Part shown: in pieces, positions 44,092 through 51,962 of the stretch
How the letters are laid out: every line of letters starts with the position of its first letter
Numbering within the stretch: the stretch's first letter is position 1
Assembly: GCA_047601145.1 (NCBI GenBank)
Contig: JASGJW010000002.1
Coordinates: forward strand, 310,001-374,000
DNA length: 64,000 nucleotides
From: UBA7672 sp047601145
GTDB lineage: Bacteria; Pseudomonadota; Alphaproteobacteria; Caulobacterales; Hyphomonadaceae
Direction of reading: 5' to 3'
Translations under genes and position numbers: made by a program
The notes under the pieces: model-generated
Seen by the model: the letters and a program-made list of their open reading frames with translations, nothing else
The model's database searches: none
Told to the model about the DNA's origin: nothing

Positions 44092-44886
44092 TCAGGCAAT
44101 CGTATCGACCACGCCGCCATCGACGCGGATTGCTGCGCCCGTGGTGGCGGAGGCCTGCGGCGAGACCAGATAGACCACGATGTTGGCGACTTCCTCGACG
44201 GTCGCGGCGCGCTGGATGATTGAGGACGAGCGGTGCTTCTTCACGAAGTCGGCAGCGACTTCCTCGATCGATTTGCCGGTTTTCTGGACGGCGCTGGCGA
44301 GCATGGTTTCGACGCCATCCGAGAGCGTGGGGCCGGGGAGGACGGAGTTCACTGTTACGCCCGTGCCGGCCATGCGCTTGGCGAGGCCGCGGGCGAGGGC
44401 GATGTCGGCGGTTTTCGTGACGCCGTAATGGATCATTTCGACGGGGATGTTGAGGCCGGACTCAGACGCCATGAAGATGACGCGGCCCCATTTGCGGGCG
44501 GCCATGCCCTGCAGGTAGGCGCGCGAGAGGCGGACGCCGGACATGACGTTTACGTTGAGATGGCGTTCCCACTCGCTGTCAGGCGTTTCGAAGAAATCGC
44601 TGGGCTGGAAGATGCCGACATTGTTCACGAGGATGTCGACGTCTGGGACAGCTTTCACCAGGGCTGCAGCGCCCTCGGTGGTCCCTAGATCTGCGGCGGC
44701 GCCCTTCAGTTTGGCGCCGGGAACGGCCGCCTTGATCCGTGCGATGGCGTCGTCGACGGCTTGCTGCTTGCGGCCATTGATGATGACGGTGGCGCCCGCT
44801 TCCGCGAGGCCTTTTGCGATGCCGAAGCCGATGCCGGCCGTGGAGCCTGAAACGAGGGCAGTCTTGCCCGTGAGATCGATCTTCAT
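44092..44886 (-). CDS. Short-chain dehydrogenase/reductase
   Basis: 264 residues. KTALVSGSTAGIGFGIAKGL binds the cofactor, ILVNNVGIF is the strand-four motif, and IHYGVTKTADIAL carries the catalytic Tyr and Lys; the Ser of the triad lies in MASESGLNI. The C-terminus SATTGAAIRVDGGVV is typical of classical SDRs. Substrate unknown. Ends 32 bases from the opposing cold-shock gene. Confidence 0.88.
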   Translation of the reverse strand: MKIDLTGKTALVSGSTAGIGFGIAKGLAEAGATVIINGRKQQAVDDAIARIKAAVPGAKLKGAAADLGTTEGAAALVKAVPDVDILVNNVGIFQPSDFFETPDSEWERHLNVNVMSGVRLSRAYLQGMAARKWGRVIFMASESGLNIPVEMIHYGVTKTADIALARGLAKRMAGTGVTVNSVLPGPTLSDGVETMLASAVQKTGKSIEEVAADFVKKHRSSSIIQRAATVEEVANIVVYLVSPQASATTGAAIRVDGGVVDTIA

Positions 44887-45028
44887 GGTGAACTCCGTGC
44901 CGGCAGGATGGCATCCCGCAATGATCAGCGAATATGGGCATCAAGGTAAGGAGCCGAGAGCCGTATGCAAATTTGCCGCAATGGGGCCGGGCCTTGGCTT
45001 GGCGTTTGCGGCGCCCTAGACCGGCGGA

Positions 45029-45475
45029 ATGAAAAAGCTCCTGTCCATTGCCGTGCTCGCTGCGGCCTTCGCTTCGCCCGCCTTCGCCCAGACCGAGACT
45101 TTGAGCATTGTGTCGGGTGACAAGACGCATGTCTTCCAGGTGGAAGTTGCGGCGACGCCCGAGGCGCGGGCCAAGGGTCTGACCGGCCGCGACACGCTGG
45201 CGAAGGACCATGGGCTGCTCGTCGACTACCGGACGGTAAAGCAGGCCGAGGCCATCACCATGAAGGGCGTGAAGGTCGAACTCGACATGCTGTTCATCGG
45301 CGCGGACGGCACGGTGAATGCCATCACGGCTGGCGCCCGCCCGGGAAGCCAGCGCCAGATCGCGCCGGTCAGCAGCGCCGCTGCTGTGCTGGAGATCGCT
45401 GGCGGCCAGGCAGCCGCGCTTGGCCTCAAGCCCGGCGACAAGGTCAAGAACAAGATTTTCGGCAATGGCGGCTGA
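45029..45475 (+). CDS. DUF192 family exported protein
   Basis: 148 residues with a clean signal peptide (MKKLLSIAVLAAAFASPAFAQ). Mature part follows DUF192: EVAATPEARAKGLTGRDTLAKDHGLLVDY, then MKGVKVELDMLFIGADGTV and VLEIAGGQAAALGLKPGDKV. The family has a compact beta-barrel fold; function unknown. Its last codons overlap the next gene's start by 11 bases. Confidence 0.88.
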   Translation: MKKLLSIAVLAAAFASPAFAQTETLSIVSGDKTHVFQVEVAATPEARAKGLTGRDTLAKDHGLLVDYRTVKQAEAITMKGVKVELDMLFIGADGTVNAITAGARPGSQRQIAPVSSAAAVLEIAGGQAAALGLKPGDKVKNKIFGNGG

Positions 45476-45896
45476 TCCGCCCGCCGCATCGCCGCCTCCG
45501 CCGCCTGGCTTCGTGCATGTGCTGCGCGCGCCGTTCGTCAATCATGTCGGCCCGTTGCTACAGCGGGAAGTGAACCCGCCGGGCATCATGACGCTTGGGC
45601 TGTGGGTCGAGCTGGTTCACACCAACACGATGGGGTTCATGCACGGCGGCATGATCGCAACCGTGTGCGACAGTGCGATGGCGCGTTCCGCGCACGGTAC
45701 ACTCCAGCGCCGGACTGTGACGCTACGCATGAACATGGAATATTTCGATCCAGTCCTGAAAGGCGATTGGATGGAGGCGCATGGCCGCCTCGTCGATCAT
45801 GACGAGGACGTGGCGCACACGGAGTGCCGCATCATGATCGGCGGCCAGATGCGAGCGCGCGGTACGGGCGTGTTCCGGCTGTTGCGGAGGGTTTAG
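45465..45896 (+). CDS. PaaI-type hot-dog thioesterase
   Basis: 143 residues from the ATG at 45465 inside the end of the DUF192 gene. A Pro-rich leader precedes the hot-dog domain: LWVELVHTNTMGFMHGGMIATVCDSAMA (the HGG catalytic loop) and RRTVTLRMNMEYFDPVLKGDWMEAHG. Predicted to hydrolyse acyl- or aryl-CoA thioesters. Its stop overlaps the opposing GST stop by 4 bases. Confidence 0.85.
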   Translation: MAADPPAASPPPPPGFVHVLRAPFVNHVGPLLQREVNPPGIMTLGLWVELVHTNTMGFMHGGMIATVCDSAMARSAHGTLQRRTVTLRMNMEYFDPVLKGDWMEAHGRLVDHDEDVAHTECRIMIGGQMRARGTGVFRLLRRV

Positions 45897-46537
45897 GCCG
45901 CCTTCGCGTATCCTTCCATCTGGTCCTTCATGGCGCGCTGGAAGGCAGGACGGGCCTGGCAGCGTTGCTTGTAGGCCTTGAGCGCCGGGAACTCATCGAC
46001 GATGCCGGTGGAATCGATGATGCGGAGGACATCCGCCATGATCAGGTCGCCCACTGTGAAGCGGCCTTCGAGATAATCCTTGTCGCCAAGGGCGTTGGCG
46101 AGTTGGCCCAGGCGCAAACGTACGAACTGCTCGACCTGCGGGCGGCGTTCCTTCGCCCAGGCGGCGTCCTTGTGGAAGAAGATGATCGAACCGAGTTCCT
46201 GAACGGCGTTTTCGATCGAGTTGAGGGCGGAGAACACCCAGGCCGTGGCGCGTTCGCGGCCGACGCGGTCTTTCGGCATCAGGGCTTCGCTCTTCTCGGC
46301 AATATAAAGCGCTATGGCGCCGCTTTCGTGCATGACAAGGCCATCGTCCTCGATCGCCGGCGCCTGGCCGAAGGGCTGGCGGGCGAGATGTTCAGGCGAG
46401 CGTTGCTCCGGCCCAAGCGTGACGAGGCGTACATTGTAGGGGAGGCCGGCCTCCTCGAGCGCCCATCGGACGCGGAAAGCGCGCATGAGCGGTTGGGCGA
46501 AATCGGGAACCCATTTGTAGGTGGTGAGCGTGATCAT
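45893..46537 (-). CDS. Glutathione S-transferase family protein
   Basis: 214 residues from the ATG at 46537, which overlaps the SRPBCC stop (ATGA). The N-terminal thioredoxin-like domain (ALEEAGLPYNVRLV, FGQAPAIEDDGLVMHESGAIALYIAE with the glutathione-contacting ES pair) is followed by the all-helical GST domain (FTVGDLIMADVLRI). Third gene of an ArsR-SRPBCC-GST operon; likely conjugation or thiol chemistry of a xenobiotic or metabolic substrate. Confidence 0.88.
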   Translation of the reverse strand: MITLTTYKWVPDFAQPLMRAFRVRWALEEAGLPYNVRLVTLGPEQRSPEHLARQPFGQAPAIEDDGLVMHESGAIALYIAEKSEALMPKDRVGRERATAWVFSALNSIENAVQELGSIIFFHKDAAWAKERRPQVEQFVRLRLGQLANALGDKDYLEGRFTVGDLIMADVLRIIDSTGIVDEFPALKAYKQRCQARPAFQRAMKDQMEGYAKAA

Positions 46538-47022
46538 AGGCGCAATCCCAGCTTGATGCCGTAGGCGAGGTTTTCGACATAGATCTGTTCGTCGTTGATG
46601 AAGGAGTTCCAGCCGCCGACATGGTCGTCGCGGTCCTTGACGTTCGAGAACGGCGTCTGGTGGAAGGTCTGGAGCGTCTTCCCGTTCCTCTCCGTGAAAG
46701 TGACGGTGACGACCGTATCCATGTCGGGGCCGGACTCGTGCGTCCAGGCGAAGGTGAAGACGATTTTCTTGTTCCTCACGATCTCCCGGTATTCGCCGCC
46801 CATCTTGCTGATCTTCCATTGCCTGGAGACCATGGTGGCGTTCCACTTGCCGCCGGGACGGAAATCCATCTCGAGTTCGGTGGTGGTGAACTTTTCCGGC
46901 CCCCACCAGCGGATGGCGTGGTCGCGCTCTTCCCAGATGCGGAAGACGAGTTCAACGGGCGCGTCGAATTCGCGTTCGATGAAGAGTTCGTCGTCGCGAA
47001 CTTGTTGTGCGCTGGCGGTCAC
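46534..47022 (-). CDS. SRPBCC/AHSA1 domain protein
   Basis: 162 residues from a GTG overlapping the ArsR stop (GTGA). Pattern of the AHSA1-like START fold: IEREFDAPVELVFRIWEERDHAIRWWGP, FRPGGKWNATM and the C-terminal HVGGWNSFINDEQIYVE helix. Typically encoded beside an ArsR regulator; binds hydrophobic ligands, exact ligand unknown. Confidence 0.9.
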   Translation of the reverse strand: MTASAQQVRDDELFIEREFDAPVELVFRIWEERDHAIRWWGPEKFTTTELEMDFRPGGKWNATMVSRQWKISKMGGEYREIVRNKKIVFTFAWTHESGPDMDTVVTVTFTERNGKTLQTFHQTPFSNVKDRDDHVGGWNSFINDEQIYVENLAYGIKLGLRL

Positions 47023-47372
47023 TGTTTCTTTCCTTTCGGCTGGGCCTTCTGGATCTGCTTCAGGTAGACATCCATCCGGTCGAAGGAGCCTTCCCAGAAC
47101 TTGCGGTATTTCGAGAGCCAGCCGTCGAGCTGGCGGAGGGGCTCCGCCTCAAGCTTGCAGGGGCGCCACTGCGCCTCGCGGCCGCGCGTGATGAGGCCGG
47201 CGCCTTCCAGCACCTTGAGATGGCGCGAGATGGCGGGGAGGGAAATGTCGAAGGGTTCTGCCAGCTCGTTGACCGTGGCCTCGCCCTGGCTGAGGCGGGC
47301 GAGAATGGCCCGGCGCGTGGGGTCCGCGAGGGCCGAGAGCGTAAGTGAGAGGGTGTCGGCGGGCTGTGTCAT
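47019..47372 (-). CDS. ArsR-family transcriptional repressor
   Basis: 117 residues. Winged helix-turn-helix with ALADPTRRAILARLSQGEATVNELAE and the recognition helix LPAISRHLKVLEGAGLI. No metal-binding ELCVCDL motif, so it belongs to the non-metal SRPBCC-linked ArsR group. First gene of the operon; a nested palindrome covers its start codon, implying autoregulation. No good ribosome site precedes the ATG at 47372, so a leaderless transcript or a slightly downstream start is possible. Confidence 0.9.
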   Translation of the reverse strand: MTQPADTLSLTLSALADPTRRAILARLSQGEATVNELAEPFDISLPAISRHLKVLEGAGLITRGREAQWRPCKLEAEPLRQLDGWLSKYRKFWEGSFDRMDVYLKQIQKAQPKGKKQ

Positions 47373-47406
47373 TTAGCATAGCGGTTAATTAACATGATTG
47401 CTAAAT
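47371..47406. promoter_or_regulatory. Palindromic operator at the ArsR start codon
   Basis: Two nested inverted repeats share one centre (47388/47389): outer ATTTAGCA (47371-47378) / TGCTAAAT (47399-47406) and inner GTTAATTAAC (47384-47393). This AT-rich island in GC-rich DNA is the probable ArsR dimer site and overlaps the first bases of the gene it would repress. Confidence 0.65.
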
Positions 47407-47497
47407 AGAAGCGGGACCCCCGTTCGTCAAGCCGTTGGAAGCAGGGAATTTCGCTCGCTTCCGTTCCGCCATGTTTCGGGTATAAGCCGCGCCAGTT

Positions 47498-47574
47498 CGG
47501 AGTGTGGCGCAGTCTGGTAGCGCATCTGCTTTGGGAGCAGAGGGTCGTTGGTTCGAATCCAGCCACTCCGACCA
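47498..47574 (+). tRNA. tRNA-Pro (anticodon UGG)
   Basis: Acceptor CGGAGTG/CACTCCG, anticodon stem TCTGC/GCAGA with loop TTTGGGA (anticodon TGG), T arm GGTTCGAATCC, discriminator A and encoded CCA; 77 bases. Confidence 0.95.
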
Positions 47575-47595
47575 TTTCTTTAGCCGGTAGCGTAG

Positions 47596-48282
47596 ATGAC
47601 TGACCGCCCCGTGATCCTGCTGGCGGCGCATGGCGAACGCGGCGGGGCTGCGAACAATGTGCGGCTGGCCCGGATCGTCGAGGCCGTGGGCGCGATAGTT
47701 CCCGAGGCGGACGTCGGCTCGGTTCTCGTCAATGTCGAAGGCGTGGTGGAGAAGGCCGTGGCGGCGTGCGGCGTGCGGCCGGTGCTGTGCCTGCCGCTGC
47801 TGTTCTCCGACGGGTTCTTCTACGAGAAGCGGTTGAAGCCTGCGCTGACTGGGGCGAACCATCGTCTGGCGCCGCCAATGGCGTTGTGGCGGTCGTTCGC
47901 GCCGTTCCTGATGGACAATCTGGCGCTGCGGACGATCAGCCATGCAGCGGACCCACGGGTGGTTCTGGTGGCGCATGGCTCGAAGCAGACGGGGCGCTCG
48001 GCTGCCTGCGCGCGGCAGCTGGCGGGTCTGTTGCAGGGCCGTTATGGGCGGCTGGAGGTCGGGTTCCTGGAAGAGGCGCCTTTCGCAGCAGACGTTGTGG
48101 CGAATACGGAGCCGCCATGGTCCGCCATCGGCCTGTTCCTGGGCCAGGGAATGCATGGCGGCGAGGATTTCGACGTGCTCATCGCGACAGCCAGGCACAA
48201 GCCAGTAGCCGCCTTCACCGCGGGGGAGCTGCCTGGGTTGCCAGGGCTGATTGCAGCGGAGGCGCGGGAGCGGCTGGGCTAG
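47596..48282 (+). CDS. CbiX/SirB-like chelatase-fold protein
   Basis: 228 residues with two related halves, each starting with the chelatase His motif: VILLAAHGERGGAANN and VVLVAHGSKQTGRS, and a C-terminal GLFLGQGMHGGEDF that resembles the second metal-site His. CbiX proteins insert cobalt (or iron as SirB) into sirohydrochlorin. No cobalamin or siroheme genes are adjacent, so the metal and substrate are open. Follows tRNA-Pro by 21 bases. Confidence 0.75.
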   Translation: MTDRPVILLAAHGERGGAANNVRLARIVEAVGAIVPEADVGSVLVNVEGVVEKAVAACGVRPVLCLPLLFSDGFFYEKRLKPALTGANHRLAPPMALWRSFAPFLMDNLALRTISHAADPRVVLVAHGSKQTGRSAACARQLAGLLQGRYGRLEVGFLEEAPFAADVVANTEPPWSAIGLFLGQGMHGGEDFDVLIATARHKPVAAFTAGELPGLPGLIAAEARERLG

Positions 48283-48285
48283 GTC

Positions 48286-48759
48286 CTACCGCCTGACAAT
48301 CCGCCATTGCAGGTTCGTCTGGGTGATGCGCGCGTCGTAGGCCTCTGGTTTGTCGGCGGGACGGGCGCCCTTGAACATCAGGATTTCGGAGGCGGCGGTA
48401 TGGCGGGCCACTTCCTGACTCTTCTTGCCTGGGCCGATAGGCGGGAGCGGCGGACCCTTGCGCTGGGTTTGCGTCTGCGTGTCGACCGAGTGGTTCACGA
48501 CGATGAAGTAGTCGAAGCCGCGCTGGATCGTCGCTTCGGAGGCGCGGTAGAGCAGGTTGGCTTCGACGGTTTCACGGTCGGTGCCGAATTCGCCGGCGAA
48601 CACGATGCGCAGGCGGTTCACATCAATCTGGGTTTCGGAATAGCCGGATTGCGTCTTCGAAATAGTGCTGGGCTGGTAGATCGTGGTGGTGCCGGCGATG
48701 GCGGCTTCCGACAGGAAGGCGGCAGCGATGGCGGTGAAGATGACACGGCGCAGGCGCAT
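48286..48759 (-). CDS. Exported protein resembling the CC0125/CC1285 family
   Basis: 157 residues from the ATG at 48759 (AGAGAG upstream). Signal peptide ends near EAAIAG, without a lipobox Cys. The mature part has SGYSETQIDVNRLRIVFAGE and TVEANLLYRASEATIQRGFDYFIVV, a pattern I associate with the alphaproteobacterial CC0125/CC1285 family, whose role is unknown. Family assignment from memory; moderate confidence. Confidence 0.65.
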   Translation of the reverse strand: MRLRRVIFTAIAAAFLSEAAIAGTTTIYQPSTISKTQSGYSETQIDVNRLRIVFAGEFGTDRETVEANLLYRASEATIQRGFDYFIVVNHSVDTQTQTQRKGPPLPPIGPGKKSQEVARHTAASEILMFKGARPADKPEAYDARITQTNLQWRIVRR

Positions 48760-48929
48760 GGATTTTCTCTCTTGTGATGCGCGGGAGCGCGCTGCTTCAA
48801 AGAAAGGGTCTCTTTTCTTTGCATTCAAGGCCCACGAGACACTGTTTTTTTGCGAGGGTATTGGCGCGACCGCCTGCGCAGTTGAATTTTCACTCTTTTC
48901 CGGGCAGATCACCGGCCAAGGAGTCGCCC

Positions 48930-49235
48930 ATGCTCGCGAAGATTTATCGCCCCGCCCGCAACGCCATGCAGTCCGGCACGGCCAAGTCACAGGAATGGTT
49001 GCTGGAATTCGACAGCGAGACGCCGCGTACGGTGGACCCACTGATGGGCTGGATCTCGAACGCCGACACCAACACGCAGGTGCGGATGACGTTCGAGACG
49101 CGCGAGGAGGCGATCGAGTTCGCCAAGCGCAACGGCATTCCGTTCCAGGTCACCGAGCCGCGCGAAGCCAAGCGCGTCATCAAGGCCTATGCGGACAACT
49201 TCGCAGCGGTGCGCAAGAGACCTTGGACGCACTAA
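48930..49235 (+). CDS. NDUFS4-family subunit of respiratory complex I
   Basis: 101 residues from the ATG at 48930 with AAGGAG upstream. Matches the 18-kDa (NDUFS4/ETC complex I) family: AKIYRPARNAMQSG, WLLEFDSETPRTVDPLMGWISNADT, VRMTFETREEAIEFAKRNG. Accessory subunit of NADH:quinone oxidoreductase found in alphaproteobacteria and mitochondria, encoded away from the nuo operon as usual. Confidence 0.93.
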   Translation: MLAKIYRPARNAMQSGTAKSQEWLLEFDSETPRTVDPLMGWISNADTNTQVRMTFETREEAIEFAKRNGIPFQVTEPREAKRVIKAYADNFAAVRKRPWTH

Positions 49236-49239
49236 TCCG

Positions 49240-49364
49240 CTAGATCTTGTCTGCCGCAGCATCCTTGAGCGTGTCGGCCTTTGCTTCGTCGGTGTTGGCT
49301 GCAGCGTTGTTGCCCACGACAGGACGGCGCCCACGACACCTGCCCGGATCGAAAAGCCGTTAAT
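49240..49364 (-). pseudogene. Possible small lipoprotein with a one-base deletion
   Basis: On the minus strand the segment 49240-49314 reads NNAAANTDEAKADTLKDAAADKI then TAG, a composition typical of tiny alphaproteobacterial lipoproteins. Just upstream, in the frame one base away, comes NGFSIRAGVVGAVLS, a signal-like helix. Restoring one base near 49315 would join them through a lipobox Cys (AVLSCGNN). The only start-like codon with a ribosome site (GGGAG) is an ATT at 49362-49364. Speculative: decayed gene or sequencing indel. Confidence 0.3.
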
Positions 49365-49491
49365 GCCCGTCTCCCATACGAACCGCCAAAATACGGGCCG
49401 GCCGCGTTCGCGCCAACGGTTTTCAGCCGCAACCCGTGCAGATCATCTGGCGCTTGCCCCCCAAGCCCCCTAAACCCTTGGCTTCCTTGAA

Positions 49492-49568
49492 GACCCCGTA
49501 GCTCAACTGGATAGAGCACCCGCCTTCTAAGCGGGCGGTTGCAGGTTCAAGTCCTGCCGGGGTCGCCA
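49492..49568 (+). tRNA. tRNA-Arg (anticodon UCU)
   Basis: Acceptor GACCCCG/CGGGGTC, anticodon stem CCCGC/GCGGG with loop CTTCTAA (anticodon TCT), T arm GGTTCAAGTCC, discriminator G and encoded CCA; 77 bases. Confidence 0.95.
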
Positions 49569-49730
49569 GCGGGTTTGCGAAGTTGATGCGGCGAGCGCCC
49601 GCTGCGCACCTTGCACGCGCGATCTGCGATCCAATCTGTAACCTGCGGGCGTCTTGCGCGTTTATCTCGCCAGACCGTCCGCGGCGAACCGCAGGGGCGG
49701 CGATTTGCGTGACGGCAAAGGAGCCCACAC

Positions 49731-49952
49731 ATGGCCGACAAAACTCAACCTTCCGGCGGCGTCACTCCGCACAAAACCAGCTGGACGGAAGGATTTCCGC
49801 ACAGTTTCACGGGATGGGGTCCGCGGACGCCCGACCCCCAAGAGCCGATCGCACCGCCTGCTCCGTCTGACGAGCTCATCTGGCGTGGCGGAGACGACCA
49901 CCACAATCATTATGTCTGGCACTTCGACGGGCGTCGGCATCGCCACCACTGA
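49731..49952 (+). CDS. Small His-rich protein, unknown function
   Basis: 73 residues; AAAGGAG lies 8 bases before the ATG, supporting translation. No signal peptide or membrane helix. The N-terminal half is Thr/Ser/Pro-rich, and the C-terminus (DDHHNHYVWHFDGRRHRHH) contains eight His in nineteen residues, suggesting metal binding. No family recognised. Lies between tRNA-Arg and the stress-type hemerythrin promoter. Confidence 0.6.
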   Translation: MADKTQPSGGVTPHKTSWTEGFPHSFTGWGPRTPDPQEPIAPPAPSDELIWRGGDDHHNHYVWHFDGRRHRHH

Positions 49953-50015
49953 CATCCACGGGCGTCGCATCTGACGCTTGCGCCGGCGGTCCCTTGGGCC
50001 GCCGGTTCCGTTTCA

Positions 50016-50041
50016 GGAACCTGCGGGGAGGCGACGACGTT
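50016..50041 (+). promoter_or_regulatory. EcfG-type general stress promoter of the hemerythrin-topoisomerase pair
   Basis: GGAAC (50016-50020), 17 bases, then CGTT (50038-50041), an exact match to the alphaproteobacterial sigma-EcfG consensus. It is followed 27 bases later by the hemerythrin ATG. A GGTTCC/GGAACC inverted repeat (50004-50021) overlaps the -35 element. In a scan by eye of the main intergenic regions this was the only exact match. Confidence 0.65.
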
Positions 50042-50068
50042 TCAGGAGCGGGACGCAATTGCTGCCAG

Positions 50069-50545
50069 ATGCCGGAGGCTCCGTTGGACGCGATCACTTT
50101 GCTGCGCGAGGATCACAAGCTGTTGAGGAAGCTGTCGAAGGAGCTTTCCGAGACGACGGAGGCTGCTGTCGAAACGCGAAAGAAGCTGTTGAAGCGGCTC
50201 GAGCTCGAGTTGAAGGCTCACACCACGATCGAGGAGGAGCTGTTTTATCCGGCGTTCCTGGATGCTTCGACTGATGTCGAAGATGCGAGGATGGTGGCCG
50301 AGGGGATCGAGGAGCATCGGGCTTGCGATCGCAAGGTGATCCCCGACCTGCACCGGGCCGATCCGTCAACCATCGCATATTCAGGCAAAGCAAAGGTGCT
50401 GAAGGACTACATCTTCCACCACCTCAAAGAGGAGGAAGAGGAGATGTTCCCGAAGGTCCGCGAGCTGATTGGACGCAAAGGGCTGCAGGAACTCGCCGAG
50501 AAGATGCTCGCGCGGAAGAAGGAGCTGCTTGGGGAGATGGCGTAA
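50069..50545 (+). CDS. Hemerythrin HHE domain protein
   Basis: 158 residues from the ATG at 50069. Four-helix di-iron binding pattern: LLREDHKLL, LKAHTTIEEELFYPAF (His and Glu), IEEHRACDRKV and FHHLKEEEEEMFPKV. Such proteins bind O2, NO or iron, and in alphaproteobacteria they are often members of the general stress regulon, in line with the EcfG-type promoter just upstream. The next gene begins 4 bases after its stop. Confidence 0.88.
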   Translation: MPEAPLDAITLLREDHKLLRKLSKELSETTEAAVETRKKLLKRLELELKAHTTIEEELFYPAFLDASTDVEDARMVAEGIEEHRACDRKVIPDLHRADPSTIAYSGKAKVLKDYIFHHLKEEEEEMFPKVRELIGRKGLQELAEKMLARKKELLGEMA

Positions 50546-50549
50546 GCTC

Positions 50550-51578
50550 ATGCTGAGCGCGGCGGAGCGGGCGGATAGTGCGGGACTTCACTATGTCGAG
50601 CCGGATGCACTACCGTTGCGGCGTGTGCGGAGGGGCAAGGGGTTTTCGTACGTCGATCGACACGCAAAAGCGCTGGGCGACGAAAAACTCAAAGAGCGGC
50701 TGCAAAAGCTGGCGGTTCCGCCGGCGTGGGAGGATGTGAAGCTCGCGCGCGATCCGAAGAGCCATATCCAGGCAGTCGGGCGCGATGTGGCTGGTCGACT
50801 GCAGTACAAGTATCACGAGAAGTGGACCGAGACGGGCCATGAGGTGAAGCGTGAGCGGCTGACGCAGCTCGGCGAGACGCTGGGCGAAGTACGCGAGGAG
50901 ATCGAGAAGCAGTTGCGCCGGCAAACGGTCGACGAAGACTTCGCGTTGGCCTGCGCACTAGCGCTGTTGGACCGGGCAGGACTGCGAGTGGGGTATCCAG
51001 AGTATTCCCGCGAGGATGGCGGCCGAGGGGCCACGACGCTAACGCGCAAGGATGTTGCGCTGAAGGACGGCAAAGTGCGGCTGCGCTTCTTCGGCAAGGG
51101 CGGCAAGCGGATCCAGCGGATCATCGATGACCCGCAGCTGGCGCGAGCATTAGCTTTGCTGAAAGCTCGGCCAGGAGAAATGCTGTTCAGGTGGAAGGGC
51201 AAGGATGGCGAGGAGCATTGTCTCTCGGCGGATGGTGTGAACGCCGCGTTGCGGCAGCGCTTTGCCGAGACGACGAGTGCAAAGGACTTCAGGACGTTCC
51301 GCGCGAGCTCGATTGTGGCGGCGGCGCTGCAGGATGTGGCGAAGTCCGACATGAAGGCGCGCATGGACAGGCTCAAGCACTCGATTAAGGAGAGCGCCAG
51401 ATTCCTCGCCAACACGCCGACGGTGTGTAAGGCCAGCTACGTACACCCGGACATACAGGACGCATTTGGTGACAAAGCGATCGACTCCGCGCTTCTTTTT
51501 ACGGGACCACAGAGGGCAGGATTAACCCGCGGGGAGACTGCACTGCTGCGTTTGCTCAAGCAAAAGGCGGCAAATTGA
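50550..51578 (+). CDS. Type IB DNA topoisomerase
   Basis: 342 residues, the compact bacterial (poxvirus-like) form. N-terminal domain with KGFSYVDRHAKAL, then catalytic domain residues: Arg in RVGYPEYSREDGGRGATTL, Lys in RFFGKGGKRI, Arg in DFRTFRAS, and the nucleophilic Tyr (about residue 297) in VCKASYVHPDI. Relaxes supercoils by a 3'-phosphotyrosyl intermediate. Placed directly behind hemerythrin, so probably under the same stress promoter. It is a rare accessory topoisomerase, not an essential one. Confidence 0.9.
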   Translation: MLSAAERADSAGLHYVEPDALPLRRVRRGKGFSYVDRHAKALGDEKLKERLQKLAVPPAWEDVKLARDPKSHIQAVGRDVAGRLQYKYHEKWTETGHEVKRERLTQLGETLGEVREEIEKQLRRQTVDEDFALACALALLDRAGLRVGYPEYSREDGGRGATTLTRKDVALKDGKVRLRFFGKGGKRIQRIIDDPQLARALALLKARPGEMLFRWKGKDGEEHCLSADGVNAALRQRFAETTSAKDFRTFRASSIVAAALQDVAKSDMKARMDRLKHSIKESARFLANTPTVCKASYVHPDIQDAFGDKAIDSALLFTGPQRAGLTRGETALLRLLKQKAAN

Positions 51579-51962
51579 GATGGTTGCCTGCTCATGCCGC
51601 AGCCAGTGTGTCGCATCCATCACTTCATTCGGCGCGAGCGGCGAGAGTGACCTGATGATGTGCTTGCACACTGGTTCAACTCACGAATTCTCCTATACTT
51701 GGACTCACGCGCCGTGGTCGGGCTGAGCTGCAGAATCCCTCTTCCGGACCTCTTACAGTTTTTCCTGCCGGCGCCGACATTTGAGGAATGACTTCCTCTA
51801 CGCACCACCGGGATAGCGTCTGCCGCAACCCGCTTCGTGGCCGACGTTTTCACCGTCAGGTGCAGCCTGAGAGGCGCACGCTCGGCCAAACAGCAGGCCG
51901 AAACCGACAGGCCTCCAAGGTTCGTGCCTTTAGATCGTGCTGCTTTCGGAATGGGAGCTACG
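51579..51962 (+). other. 384-base gene-free stretch before prkA
   Basis: No credible ORF, RNA gene or repeat. The in-frame upstream extension of prkA from 51837 reads as unstructured Arg/Ala-rich sequence and lacks a ribosome site. I found no exact EcfG motif. The stretch probably contains the promoter and a long leader of the prkA operon, including a slightly AT-richer part around 51660-51715. Confidence 0.5.

Noticed and set aside
47369..48198. Minus-strand ORFs over tRNA-Pro with peptides such as VAGFEPTTLCSQS and WLDSNQRPSAPKAD
   Set aside because: These are well-known spurious proteins produced by translating the antisense of tRNA genes.
43301..49568. The three tRNA genes as attachment sites of an integrated element
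   Set aside because: No integrase, no direct repeat of a tRNA 3' end and no change of gene character beside them were seen.
49423..49728. Minus-strand ORF over tRNA-Arg (PAGLEPATARLEGG)
   Set aside because: Antisense-of-tRNA artefact, not a gene.
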